DNA from: Clostridia bacterium
GTDB lineage: Bacteria; Bacillota; Clostridia; Lachnospirales; Lachnospiraceae
Assembly (NCBI GenBank): GCA_910575625.1
Contig: CAJTFD010000016.1
Span: forward strand, 29,542-93,541
Length of the DNA: 64,000 nucleotides
Reading direction: 5' to 3'
In this document: positions 1 to 8,928 of the stretch, in pieces
How positions within the stretch are numbered: the stretch's first letter is position 1
How the letters are laid out: every line of letters begins with the position of its first letter
Made by a program: the position numbers and the translations under genes
The notes under the pieces: model-generated
Database searches by the model: none
Told to the model about the DNA's origin: nothing
The model's input: the letters and a program-made list of their open reading frames with translations, nothing else

Positions 1-1125
1 GAGTCCTCCCTTCAGGCTATGAAGGACATCGCGGAATTTTACCTGGAGACCCTGGCCCTGCCGGTAGTGGGGATCACTGGGAGTGTGGGGAAGACCAGCA
101 CAAAAGAAGTGATCAGCGCTGTTTTGGCCCAGAAATATTGTGTGTTAAAGACCGAGGGGAATTTTAACAATGAATTGGGCCTCCCGTTGACCGTATTCCG
201 TCTGCGCCCGGAGCATCAGATTGCTGTGCTGGAGATGGGGATCAGCCAGTTTGGTGAGATGTCCAGGCTGGCTAAGGTCGCGAAACCAGACACATGCGTG
301 ATCACCAACATCGGCCCGTGTCATCTGGAATTTCTGGGGGATCGGGACGGCGTATTCAAAGCGAAGACGGAGATCTTCCAATATATGAAAGAGCGGGGAT
401 GCGTGATATTGAATGGAGATGACGATAAATTAGCTGCGGTGGGAGATGTGGGCGGCAGAAAGCCGGTATTTTTTGGTATGGACAGCAGATCCGACGTATG
501 GGCGGATGATCTGCTGCCCCACGGATTGACAGGGACACAGTGCCGTATCCATATGGGGGATGAGGCATTCTCCGTGCGGATCCCTATACCGGGCCGTCAT
601 ATGGTCTATAATGCATTGGCTGCAGCCGCCATGGGAAGGCATTACGGTCTGTCGGCAAAGGAGATACAGCGGGGTATCGAGAGCCTGGAGGCCATCGGCG
701 GCAGGCTGCGTATGATACAGGCCGGGCCGCTCACAGTGATCGACGACTGCTATAACGCCAATCCAATCTCTATGAAGGCATCCTTGGAAGTGCTGAAAAA
801 TGCGCCGGGGAGAAAAGTGGCGATCCTGGGGGATATGGGTGAACTGGGTGCGGATGAGATCGATATGCACCGGGAGATAGGTGTCTGTGCGGCGTCTTTG
901 GGCCTGGATCTGTGCATATGTGTGGGAGCGTTATCCCGCCATATGGCCGCGGCCGCCCGGCAGGAAGATCCAGATCTGGAGGTCGTGTACCTGGAGGATC
1001 TGGACGGTCTGCTGTCTCTTCTGCCGGATCTGGCAGGAGAGGGCGGCACGGTGCTGGTGAAAGCTTCCCATTTCATGGGGTTTGAAAAAGTCATAGCCTT
1101 TTTTGAAAATATCCGTCAACATTGA
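1..1125 (+). CDS. murF: UDP-N-acetylmuramoyl-tripeptide--D-alanyl-D-alanine ligase (MurF), 5' end missing
   Basis: Cytoplasmic Mur ligase that adds D-Ala-D-Ala to the UDP-MurNAc-tripeptide, the last soluble step of the peptidoglycan precursor. The frame is open from base 1 and reads ESSLQA before the first Met, as MurF proteins do just before the central domain, so the ATG at 19 is internal. The ATP loop GITGSVGKTST lies near residue 24 of the fragment, followed by EMGISQFGEM, TNIGPCHLEF and the C-terminal DDCYNANPISM and LGDMGELG motifs. About 374 residues are present; the family has about 450, so roughly 80 N-terminal residues lie outside the window. Its last 35 bases overlap the end of the convergent YitT gene. 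Confidence 0.93.
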   Translation, partial: ESSLQAMKDIAEFYLETLALPVVGITGSVGKTSTKEVISAVLAQKYCVLKTEGNFNNELGLPLTVFRLRPEHQIAVLEMGISQFGEMSRLAKVAKPDTCVITNIGPCHLEFLGDRDGVFKAKTEIFQYMKERGCVILNGDDDKLAAVGDVGGRKPVFFGMDSRSDVWADDLLPHGLTGTQCRIHMGDEAFSVRIPIPGRHMVYNALAAAAMGRHYGLSAKEIQRGIESLEAIGGRLRMIQAGPLTVIDDCYNANPISMKASLEVLKNAPGRKVAILGDMGELGADEIDMHREIGVCAASLGLDLCICVGALSRHMAAAARQEDPDLEVVYLEDLDGLLSLLPDLAGEGGTVLVKASHFMGFEKVIAFFENIRQH

Positions 1126-1975
1126 TGTCATTGTTGAAGATGACAAAGGCGTGGGGATCTGCCTGGTGGATCTGCCGTTTGAGCTGGCCTGTCTCGTATT
1201 TTGACAGGACTGTCAAATAGATATAGGTGGGCTGGTGGGTGTAGCCCCCCTCCCCCTCCCAGACAGTCACGCCCCTTTCCAGACTGTGCAGGATCATATC
1301 CCCCACCGCTTGATTTTTCGTGATGACCATGGCGCTGGTCTTGATGTTCTGGTAATGGACATGATCCAGTACGTTTAAGAAGACGGTGGAGTAGATGGCA
1401 GAGTAGACCACTGTTTCCAGGTCATACAGCAAAAGGCACACGGAGAATACTGCCGCGCTGATGATCAGGGACACTTTGCCCACGCTGAAATCCGGGTACT
1501 TTTTCGTACAATACATACCGAGGATATCGGTGCCGCCCCCGGAACTGCCGCTGCGCAGGACCAGCCCGCTCCCCAGGCCGGAGATGAGTCCCCCGATCAC
1601 ACAGCAGGTCAATGGATCCGAGACCGGCGGTTCGACCGGAACGGGGATCAGGGAGAGGAACAGGGATTGTACCGTTATGGAGATCAGGCTTTTCATAAAG
1701 AAGCTCTTTCCGATCTTCTTCCAGGCCAGTATCATCAGCGGGATGTTGATGATGTATAAAAAGATACCTGTCAGGTCAAAAGTTGGTTTCCAAGATGCAT
1801 ACCGGGCCAGCAGCGTCTGGATGATCTGAGCGATCCCGGTGAAGCTGCCGCTGTAAAAATGCTGCGGAATGATGAAAACACAGAAACCCAGAGCGAACAG
1901 GAAACAGCCGACGCAGGCAACGGCCTGTTGTTTCCAGAATTTAGCTGTTCTCCATTCTTTACTCAGTTCTTTCAT
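1091..1975 (-). CDS. YitT family membrane protein
   Basis: A 294-residue integral membrane protein with about five hydrophobic segments (for example residues 19-37 and 55-85) and a soluble C-terminal DUF2179-type domain containing VTVWEGEGGYTHQ. This order is that of the YitT/YpjC family (DUF161 + DUF2179), whose transport or sensing role is unknown. The internal segment SGLGSGLVLRSGSSGGGTD is a family hallmark. The start has AAGGAAG about eight bases upstream. The gene converges on murF and overlaps it by 35 bases, so neither gene has a separate terminator there. Confidence 0.85.
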   Translation of the reverse strand: MKELSKEWRTAKFWKQQAVACVGCFLFALGFCVFIIPQHFYSGSFTGIAQIIQTLLARYASWKPTFDLTGIFLYIINIPLMILAWKKIGKSFFMKSLISITVQSLFLSLIPVPVEPPVSDPLTCCVIGGLISGLGSGLVLRSGSSGGGTDILGMYCTKKYPDFSVGKVSLIISAAVFSVCLLLYDLETVVYSAIYSTVFLNVLDHVHYQNIKTSAMVITKNQAVGDMILHSLERGVTVWEGEGGYTHQPTYIYLTVLSKYETGQLKRQIHQADPHAFVIFNNDINVDGYFQKRL

Positions 1976-2131
1976 GATACTTACTTCCTTTCTCTGGTAA
2001 TAACCTCTTAAATCTACACGAAATCGATGGTCTAGTCAACCCTGAATTTATGGACAGCAAAAAATGAACAGCTGCATATAGTAATAGTATATTTTGCGTG
2101 CAAGATGTATTTGGAAAGGAAGACGGCAGTT

Positions 2132-2485
2132 ATGTATCATGATAGATATTTTCCTTTTTATATGGACTACTCAACGCCATTGTTCTACGAGGGGGAGAGC
2201 CAGCAGGAGAGGGAATTCCAGCTGATAAAGACTTATTATCCCAGGACAGCCCAGCGGATACAGGAGAAGGTGGAGGAGATATGTGACCACATGGATTACC
2301 CGGGCAGTCCGATCTACGATGAGTACCCAGATCGGTTCACGATGGATAGGATCTGCAGGCGTGTAGCGGATGAGATGGAGACGGAGGAGCTGGCTGCGGC
2401 ATCCCTGGAGGATCTGGTCCAGGTGCTGTTGTTTCAGGAGATACACAGGCGGCGGTGCCGTTCCTGCAGGCGCAGGTATTTTTAG
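2132..2485 (+). CDS. small conserved-looking protein of unknown function
   Basis: I do not recognise this protein. It has 117 residues, begins MYHDRYFPFYMDYS, is rich in Tyr, Glu and Asp, and ends in a Cys/Arg-rich tail (RRRCRSCRRRYF). The ATG at 2132 is preferred over the in-frame ATG at 2105 because GGAAAGGAAG lies at 2113-2122, well spaced for 2132. The stop codon TAG (2483-2485) coincides with the TA at which a degenerate miniature inverted-repeat element begins, so the natural C-terminus may have been changed by that insertion. The start of the next gene is about 400 bases away. Confidence 0.55.
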   Translation: MYHDRYFPFYMDYSTPLFYEGESQQEREFQLIKTYYPRTAQRIQEKVEEICDHMDYPGSPIYDEYPDRFTMDRICRRVADEMETEELAAASLEDLVQVLLFQEIHRRRCRSCRRRYF

Positions 2486-2523
2486 AACATGTTATAAAGA
2501 TCATTTACGTCACCTGCATGCCC
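2485..2523 (+). repeat. truncated, older copy of the 160-bp element, interrupted by copy A
   Basis: These 39 bases (GAACATGTTATAAAGATCAT...) align with the first 40 bases of the 160-bp element copies with many substitutions. After the intact copy at 2526-2685 the alignment resumes at about 2688 (TTGCATTTGGTCAGCGCAGC, CGCTGCGTTTTCCTC) and fades near 2750. An intact copy has therefore inserted at a TA inside an older copy whose 3' end I cannot find. Confidence 0.6.
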
Positions 2524-2525
2524 TA

Positions 2526-2685
2526 GAGCGTGTCTTAAAACCCATTCACGCCACCTGCAAGCCCCACTTTGCGGCAGATCTGGCCCGCTTTCGGTCAGCG
2601 TAGCCCGCTGCGCCTTCCTCCTTTGGGCCAGATCTTCCACAAATTGTGACTTACAGTTGACATAAAGCGGTTTTCAGACACACTT
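2526..2685 (+). mobile_element. 160-bp miniature inverted-repeat element, copy A
   Basis: The ends are GAGCGTGTCTTAAAACC and GGTTTTCAGACACACTT, near-perfect inverted repeats, flanked by TA at 2524-2525 and 2686-2687. The whole element is one long imperfect palindrome: the 46 bases inside each end match in 34 positions without gaps, meeting at AGATCTGGCCC/GGGCCAGATCT around a loop. It codes for nothing evident. TA duplication and end type fit a non-autonomous IS630/mariner-like element (inference). Same length and structure as copies at 12568 and 15076. Confidence 0.85.
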
Positions 2686-2814
2686 TAGAGCGTGATATCT
2701 GTCTTGCATTTGGTCAGCGCAGCCCGCTGCGTTTTCCTCGGGGCATGCAGGACTGCATGGAGCTTTGCCCGCAGCTGCGGTGGATCTAACAGCTACGAAT
2801 TATCTATAAAAGAC

Positions 2815-2843
2815 TTGTGGTTTTGCTCCAAAACATTTACAAT
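2815..2843 (+). promoter_or_regulatory. possible sigma-A promoter for the 2884 gene
   Basis: TTGTGG (2815-2820) and TACAAT (2838-2843) are separated by 17 bases. A start near 2850 would give a leader of about 35 bases with AGGAGAG before the ATG at 2884. The -35 box is weak. Confidence 0.4.
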
Positions 2844-2883
2844 ATTGGGATAGACAGGTAAAGGACAGGAGAGTCTGTGATAT

Positions 2884-5343
2884 ATGAAGAAAATATTAAA
2901 ACGGATATTGATACTGCTCGTGGTCTTTATCCTTGGGGTGGCAGTATCGTCTATACTTATGAACGGGGAGATATCCAGTGGTACCGCGGAGCTTGCGGAT
3001 GCATCGTTTCCCGAGGTGATGGCGGAGATTGGCGGTACATATGTGAATCGTATGCACGGCTATGCAGAAAAGATGCAGGTGGATTTTACCAGGGACAGCC
3101 TGACGCCTATGGATACGTCCAGGAGTATCACGCTGGTGGTCAATCCTTATTCCTGCGACCTGTACAACCTATCCTATGAGATACGCACTTCGGACGGGAG
3201 CAAGGTGATCGAGAACAGTTCCACGCGCAAGCTGACCAGCCAGGATTCTTATTTTAAAGTCACGCTGGATCTGAAGGCGGAGGATATGCTGATGAACCAG
3301 GAGTATTCCCTGCAGATCACGTTGGATACTTCTGTGGGCGAGGTCTACTACTACACAAGGATCATCCAGCGTTCCCGTCTGAATACGGAACAGTATGTGC
3401 GGTTTGTACAGAGTTTTTATGAAAAATGCATGATCAAGGATTCCACGGCAGAGTTGGCCGCTTATGTGGAGTCGGATGATTCGGTTGCAGATAATAGTTT
3501 TACATCTGTGAATATCCATTCCTCTTTGGATATGATCACTTGGGGGGATCTCTCACCGACAGTCTCCAGGAAGGCTGTCCCGGTGATCAAGGATATCAAT
3601 GAGACGACGGGGAGCATCGCCCTGGATTATGAGATCACGGCCCAGAATGAGGAAGGGCAGACGGAGAGTTACGGGGTCACGGAGTTTTATCGGATGCGTT
3701 ATACGGAAAACGGTGTGCTGCTGCTGGATTTTGAGCGGAATGCCCAGCAGGTCTTTGATGGCAGCCTGCCGGTGGTGGACAATGACGGCCTGGCCATCGG
3801 TGTGGGTTCCAGGGACATGCAGTATATGAGCAATCCCAACGGTGAGATCGTAGCCTTTGTGCAGCAGGGAGATCTGTGGATGTACAACCGGAGCGTGAAC
3901 CGTTTTACCCAGGTGTTCAGTTTCCGCCAGGCTGAGGGCGGGGACGGGCGTGACACCAACAATGCCCATGATATGAAGATCGTCCGTGTGGATGAATCCG
4001 GGGATATGGATTTTGTGGTCTACGGGTATTTTAACAGGGGGGATCACGAGGGCATGGTCGGCGTGGGCGTCTACCGGTACAGCAGTGATCAGAATGTGGT
4101 GGATGAGCAGGTCTTTATCCCCAGCACCAAGTCTTATGAATTTTTAAAGATGGATCTGGACAGCCTATCTTATGTAAATGAACAGGACCAGTTGTTCCTG
4201 TTCATGGGTGGGAATCTGTATCAGGTGGATATCGAAGGGCACAAGTATGAGATCATCCAGAGTGGGATCAAAGCGGGGCATTTTGTTTCCTCCACGTCCA
4301 ACTCCAGTGGGGCTTGGATGGAAGGGGAAGATGCTTACCACTGTACAAGTATCGGGGTCATCAACTTTGACACCGGCAAGATGCGGAAGCTGCAGTCGAC
4401 GGAGGGCGTGTATATCAAGGCGCTGGGATTTCTCAACGAAGATCTGGTCTACGGATTTGCGCAAAATGAAAACGTTGTGGTGGATGCGACGGGCAAGATG
4501 ATCTTTGCGATGGATTCTTTGCGGATTGAGGATTTTGAGGGGAACATCGTAAAAGAATATGCCCAGCCGGAGCAGTATATCGTCGACGTGCAGATGAGTG
4601 ATTCCCTGATGGAGATCCAATTGGCGCGATGGCAGGACAACGCGTATGTGGCCGGGAATTTGGACAATATCATGAATAACCGCAAAGCGGAGGAGCAGGT
4701 GGTGTCTTTGAGTACCATGTACACGGCGCGCAGGGGATTTATCATCCATCTGAATCTCGGGCAGATGATAAAGGATAACATGCCTGTGGTGGTCCTGGCG
4801 AAATACCGGGATGACGGTGAACAGACCGTGCTGGATGTGGACACCCAGGTGCCTGTGGAGGATATCTACTATGTGTATGCAGGCGGAAATCTGGACAATG
4901 CATACACGGATGCGTCCCAGGCGATCGCTCAGGCGGATGCGAGATTGGGCGTGGTCCTGAACCGTTCGCAGCAGTATGTCTGGGAGCGGGGAAATAAGAA
5001 GGTGAAGATCCAGCTCAATCAGAGCGATGTGCCAGAGGCCATCTTAAAAGGGACATTGGATTTCGAGACTCTGAGCAAAGATCTGGCTGCGCAGGGGCAG
5101 GCGTTGAACTTAGCTGGCTGTACCCTGGAGCAGGTGCTGTATTTTGTCAGTGCACAGCGGCCGGTGATCGCAGCCAGGGGGGACGGCGGGAGTTATGTGA
5201 TCGTGGGTTACGATCAGTATAATACGATCGTCTATGACCCGGACAACCAGGAGACAAAATATATGGCGATGGATGACAGTACGGAATTGTTCCAGTCCGC
5301 CGGGAATGTGTTCTACAGTTATATGGGGCTTATCGCAAAATGA
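2884..5343 (+). CDS. large exported/membrane-anchored protein with degenerate C39-like C-terminal domain
   Basis: An 819-residue protein of unknown function. Residues 7-26 form one N-terminal membrane segment (RILILLVVFILGVAVSSIL) with no clear cleavage site, so it is probably anchored with the bulk outside. The middle resembles a beta-propeller-like or WD-like region with repeated LYQVD, LWMYN and VYGYF strands (inference from pattern only). The last 110 residues resemble a papain-like C39 peptidase domain (GGSYVIVGYDQYNTIVYDP), but where a catalytic Cys is expected the sequence reads LNQSDVPEAIL, so catalysis is unlikely. AGGAGAG precedes the ATG. The next gene follows closely, suggesting an operon with the aminopeptidase. 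Confidence 0.7.
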   Translation: MKKILKRILILLVVFILGVAVSSILMNGEISSGTAELADASFPEVMAEIGGTYVNRMHGYAEKMQVDFTRDSLTPMDTSRSITLVVNPYSCDLYNLSYEIRTSDGSKVIENSSTRKLTSQDSYFKVTLDLKAEDMLMNQEYSLQITLDTSVGEVYYYTRIIQRSRLNTEQYVRFVQSFYEKCMIKDSTAELAAYVESDDSVADNSFTSVNIHSSLDMITWGDLSPTVSRKAVPVIKDINETTGSIALDYEITAQNEEGQTESYGVTEFYRMRYTENGVLLLDFERNAQQVFDGSLPVVDNDGLAIGVGSRDMQYMSNPNGEIVAFVQQGDLWMYNRSVNRFTQVFSFRQAEGGDGRDTNNAHDMKIVRVDESGDMDFVVYGYFNRGDHEGMVGVGVYRYSSDQNVVDEQVFIPSTKSYEFLKMDLDSLSYVNEQDQLFLFMGGNLYQVDIEGHKYEIIQSGIKAGHFVSSTSNSSGAWMEGEDAYHCTSIGVINFDTGKMRKLQSTEGVYIKALGFLNEDLVYGFAQNENVVVDATGKMIFAMDSLRIEDFEGNIVKEYAQPEQYIVDVQMSDSLMEIQLARWQDNAYVAGNLDNIMNNRKAEEQVVSLSTMYTARRGFIIHLNLGQMIKDNMPVVVLAKYRDDGEQTVLDVDTQVPVEDIYYVYAGGNLDNAYTDASQAIAQADARLGVVLNRSQQYVWERGNKKVKIQLNQSDVPEAILKGTLDFETLSKDLAAQGQALNLAGCTLEQVLYFVSAQRPVIAARGDGGSYVIVGYDQYNTIVYDPDNQETKYMAMDDSTELFQSAGNVFYSYMGLIAK

Positions 5344-5396
5344 TCGGTGCCGCCTGTCTGGCGGCAGATGTTCACAGAAAAGGAGTGAAGAAAGAT

Positions 5397-6512
5397 TTGG
5401 ATAACAGGATCATAAAATTAGCAAGACTTCTGGTCAACTATTCCTGTAAGGTACAGCCGGGAGAGAAAGTCTATATCCATTATATAGGAAAGGAGACCAA
5501 AGATCTGGCCAGGCAGCTGGTGAAAGAGGTGTACCAGGCAGGCGGCGTTCCCTTTGTGCATTATACGGAACCGCAGCTGCAGAGGGAAGTCCTGCTCTCC
5601 TGTACGAAGGAGCAGATGGAGATGATGGCAAAAGTGGATGCGATGGAGATGTCTATGATGGATGCATATATCGCTGTCCGGGGCAGTGACAATGTGTCAG
5701 AGTTATCGGATGTGCCGTCAGATAAGATGAAGTTGTATGAAACGTATTATTCCACGCCCGTCCACCACGATATACGGGTGCCGAAGACAAAATGGGTGGT
5801 GCTCCGCTATCCAAATTCGGCCATGGCACAGCTGTCCAACACCAGCACGGAAGCCTTTGAGGATTTTTATTTTGATGTGTGTACATTGGACTATGCCCAG
5901 ATGGACCGGGCCATGCAGCCTCTGGTGGACTATATGAAGAGGACGGACAAGGTACGGATGATCGGGCCGGGGACGGATATCACATTTTCCATCAAAGGTA
6001 TCGGTGCGGTTCCCTGTTCCGGCCTGCGCAACATCCCGGACGGGGAGGTCTATTCCGCGCCGGTCAGGGATTCGGTCAATGGGACGATCACATACAATAC
6101 GCCTTCCGTGTACCAGGGCTTCACCTTTGAAAATGTGTCCTTCACCTTCAAGGATGGGAAGATCATAAAGGCGACGGCCAACGACACGCAGCGGATCGAT
6201 CAGGTGCTGGACACCGATGAGGGGGCCCGGTATATCGGGGAATTTGCCATCGGTGTGAATCCGTATATATTGGAGCCGATGAAGGACATCCTTTTTGATG
6301 AAAAGATCCAGGGATCTATCCATTTTACGCCGGGCAACTGCTACGAGGAGACTTCAAACGGCAACACATCCGCGATCCACTGGGATCTGGTCTGGATCCA
6401 GCGTCCGGAGTACGGCGGCGGTGAGATTTATTTTGACGATGTGCTGATCCGCAAAGACGGCCGTTTTGTCGTCCCAGAATTGGGATCTTTGAACCCTGAA
6501 CATTTAAAATAG
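5397..6512 (+). CDS. M29-family metallo-aminopeptidase
   Basis: A cytoplasmic dinuclear-metal aminopeptidase of the thermophilic aminopeptidase (AmpS/PepS) family that removes N-terminal residues from peptides. The metal ligands can be placed: NIPDGEVYSAP (Glu), YIGEFAIGVNP (Glu), GSIHFTPGN (His) and SAIHWDLVW (His and Asp). A TTG at 5397 is the likely start: AGGAG lies at 5381-5385 and it gives 371 residues, the family's usual length. The longer in-frame ATG at 5340 overlaps the stop of the upstream gene and adds an unrelated-looking leader. It probably shares a transcript with the gene before it. Confidence 0.87.
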   Translation: MDNRIIKLARLLVNYSCKVQPGEKVYIHYIGKETKDLARQLVKEVYQAGGVPFVHYTEPQLQREVLLSCTKEQMEMMAKVDAMEMSMMDAYIAVRGSDNVSELSDVPSDKMKLYETYYSTPVHHDIRVPKTKWVVLRYPNSAMAQLSNTSTEAFEDFYFDVCTLDYAQMDRAMQPLVDYMKRTDKVRMIGPGTDITFSIKGIGAVPCSGLRNIPDGEVYSAPVRDSVNGTITYNTPSVYQGFTFENVSFTFKDGKIIKATANDTQRIDQVLDTDEGARYIGEFAIGVNPYILEPMKDILFDEKIQGSIHFTPGNCYEETSNGNTSAIHWDLVWIQRPEYGGGEIYFDDVLIRKDGRFVVPELGSLNPEHLK

Positions 6513-6633
6513 TGTATATCCATTAATTGTGATAATGAAATTGCCGATAATCAATATATGGAGTGCCAGTTCTATATACACTGGATCCATGGGGCTTTTA
6601 GTTAGTCAAACGAGTGAAAAAGGAGGTTCGCTT

Positions 6634-7794
6634 ATGAGGATTGCAACAGGGAGTGTTGCACTAAGTTCACAACGGGATTATCACAAGAAAGTGGATGTGC
6701 GCACAGAGACCATCCAGAAAAACGAAAAAACCGGATTGACCAGAGCCACGGTGAATTATATGTCCACAGAGGTGCGGGAAGGCAGTTTCGACCTGGGATA
6801 TCAGGATGGCAATGGGAACAGTCTGGAAATGTCCGCGGAGGGCAAGACGTACACATTGAAGTCTGTCCGCGCTCAATCCTCCGGTTTTGTTACGGGCGGT
6901 ATGCCCGGGCTGGAAAGCAGGGTATTCACCAGTGTTTTTGACCGGTTGATGGAAATATTCAACACAGGATTTGGAAGTACCAAGTTATCGATGAAAAATT
7001 TCCTGGGCAACCGGACGGGGAGCACATCGGACAATCTCATGGCACAGATGTTTGCCATCCAGAATTCTTCCCAGAGTGATCCGGGCATTGCCGTTGGCGG
7101 ACAGTCGACGGTCATGGAGACGAAACGTGTGTCCTCCACCCTGGTGGAACAGGAAGCGGTCAATGTCCTGGCAGGCGGGCATGTGCAGACGGAAGATGGA
7201 CGGAGCATATCCTTCGGGGTCAACTTAAACATGAGCCGTGAATTTGCCAGCCAGGTCAATATCGAGACGACACAGCAGGTGGTCATGACAGATCCGCTGG
7301 TCATCAACATGGATAACCTTCCAGCTGGTGTCAAAGATATGACCTTCCAGTTTGATATCGACTGTGACGGCAAGATGGATGAGATTTCCATGCTGCGGGA
7401 GGGCAGTGGCTTTTTGGCTCTTGATAAAAACGGTGATGGGAAGATCAACGACGGCAGTGAGCTGTTCGGTACTCGTTCCGGCAATGGTTTTGCCGACCTG
7501 GCTGTCTATGATGAGGACGGGAATGGCTGGATCGATGAGAATGACGAGATCTTTGACAAACTGCGTGTCTGGTCGAAAGACAAGGATGGAAAAGATGTGC
7601 TCAAGACCTTGAAAGAGGCGGATGTGGGCGCGATCTATCTGGGCAGTACCAACAGCCAGTTCAGCCTTACAGACAAGAAAGACAATGAAGTCCTGGGGGC
7701 AGTCCGCTCCACAGGGATCTATCTGAAGGAGAGCACGGGGATGGCCGGGACGGTGCAGCAGGTCGACTTGGCAAACAGGGAATATATTGCCTGA
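6634..7794 (+). CDS. EF-hand-like calcium-binding domain protein of unknown function
   Basis: A 386-residue protein without a signal peptide. The C-terminal half has three acidic loops of EF-hand/dockerin type: DIDCDGKMDEIS, DKNGDGKINDGSELFG and DEDGNGWIDENDEIF, followed by LRVWSKDKDGKD. This arrangement recurs in many clostridial proteins of unknown role and in some RTX-like proteins. The N-terminal half is Ser/Thr/Gln-rich and not recognised. The start at 6634 has AAAAAGGAGG eight bases upstream, which decides against the longer frame from 6529. A terminator follows at 7811. Confidence 0.75.
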   Translation: MRIATGSVALSSQRDYHKKVDVRTETIQKNEKTGLTRATVNYMSTEVREGSFDLGYQDGNGNSLEMSAEGKTYTLKSVRAQSSGFVTGGMPGLESRVFTSVFDRLMEIFNTGFGSTKLSMKNFLGNRTGSTSDNLMAQMFAIQNSSQSDPGIAVGGQSTVMETKRVSSTLVEQEAVNVLAGGHVQTEDGRSISFGVNLNMSREFASQVNIETTQQVVMTDPLVINMDNLPAGVKDMTFQFDIDCDGKMDEISMLREGSGFLALDKNGDGKINDGSELFGTRSGNGFADLAVYDEDGNGWIDENDEIFDKLRVWSKDKDGKDVLKTLKEADVGAIYLGSTNSQFSLTDKKDNEVLGAVRSTGIYLKESTGMAGTVQQVDLANREYIA

Positions 7795-7810
7795 CCTAAG
7801 AGGATGAGAG

Positions 7811-7849
7811 AGGCAGGCGGCGGCCCATCGGTCCGCGGCCTGTCTTTTG
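7811..7849 (+). terminator. rho-independent terminator
   Basis: GGCAGGCGGCGG pairs with CCGCGGCCTGTC around a short loop (one mismatch), followed by TTTTGTT. It lies between the EF-hand gene and the yhaO-like gene. Confidence 0.7.
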
Positions 7850-7864
7850 TTACGGGAGGACAAG

Positions 7865-8920
7865 ATGCGTTTTATCCATTTGGCAGATGTACATCTGGGG
7901 GCTGCTCCCGATGCGGGTTCCCCCTGGTGTGAAAAACGGGAGAATGAGATCTGGGAGACTTTTCAGAGGGTGATCCAGGATGTGCGCGAAAAGCAGATAC
8001 AGCTCCTGCTCATCTCAGGGGATCTTTTTCACAGGCAGCCCTTGAAGAAGGAACTGCGGGATGTGGATTATCTGTTTAGCACCATACCGGATGCGAAAGT
8101 GGTGCTGATCGCGGGCAACCATGACTATCTGAAAGAGGATTCCTATTATCGTACGTTCCCCTGGAGTAAGAATGTCATATGCTTGTTCGGCGAGACTTAC
8201 GATGCTGTGTATCTGAGGGAGCTGGATACATACGTCTATGGACTGAGTTATTATTCTCAAAAGATCGACAAGCCTTATTACGATCATGTGCAGCCCTTGG
8301 CAAAGGACGCATGCCATATCCTCCTGGCCCACGGGGGCGACGCCCATCATATCCCGATCAACATGGAACGCTTGAAGCAGGCCGGTTTTGATTATGTCGC
8401 TCTGGGCCATATCCACAAACCTCAGATCATCCAGGAGGATGCCGTCGCCTACGCGGGTTCCCTCGAACCTCTCGACCGCACGGAGACGGGGGCGCACGGG
8501 TATATCCTGGGGGAATATGTGGACAGGCGGGTCCATATCACATTCTGCCCCTGTGCAAGAAGGCAGTATATCTATCTGGAGCTGCAGGTCGACGGGGATA
8601 CCACCCAGCTCTCCCTGGAGGATACCCTGCGGCAGGGGATCCAGGAACAGGGCCCGGAGAATATCTACCATATCACGCTGGTGGGGCTGCGGGACGGGGA
8701 CACTACTTTTTATCCGGAGCGGATCCAGGCGCTGGGGAATGTGCTGGAGGTGGCGGATCTGACAGAGCCGGATTATGATCTGGATAAATTGAAAGAACAG
8801 TACCGAGGAACGTTGATCAGCGAGTTCATCGGATATTTTCCGACAGAAAGGACGCCTCTGGAGACGAAGGCATTATATTATGGGATACAGGCGTTACTCC
8901 AGTCCAGAGGGCAGCGGTGA
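7865..8920 (+). CDS. yhaO: SbcD/YhaO-like metallophosphoesterase
   Basis: A 351-residue calcineurin-like phosphoesterase of the SbcD/Mre11 exonuclease family. The metal-binding motifs appear in order: LADVHLG (residue 5), SGDLFHRQ, GNHDY, LLAHGG and ALGHIHKP. The next gene encodes an SbcC-like ATPase with a membrane segment, the arrangement of Bacillus yhaO-yhaN, so the pair probably forms a membrane-tethered DNA-end processing complex (inference). The start at 7865 has GGGAGG eight bases upstream. Its TGA overlaps the possible GTG start of the partner at 8917. Confidence 0.87.
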   Translation: MRFIHLADVHLGAAPDAGSPWCEKRENEIWETFQRVIQDVREKQIQLLLISGDLFHRQPLKKELRDVDYLFSTIPDAKVVLIAGNHDYLKEDSYYRTFPWSKNVICLFGETYDAVYLRELDTYVYGLSYYSQKIDKPYYDHVQPLAKDACHILLAHGGDAHHIPINMERLKQAGFDYVALGHIHKPQIIQEDAVAYAGSLEPLDRTETGAHGYILGEYVDRRVHITFCPCARRQYIYLELQVDGDTTQLSLEDTLRQGIQEQGPENIYHITLVGLRDGDTTFYPERIQALGNVLEVADLTEPDYDLDKLKEQYRGTLISEFIGYFPTERTPLETKALYYGIQALLQSRGQR

Positions 8921-8928
8921 TACAGGAT

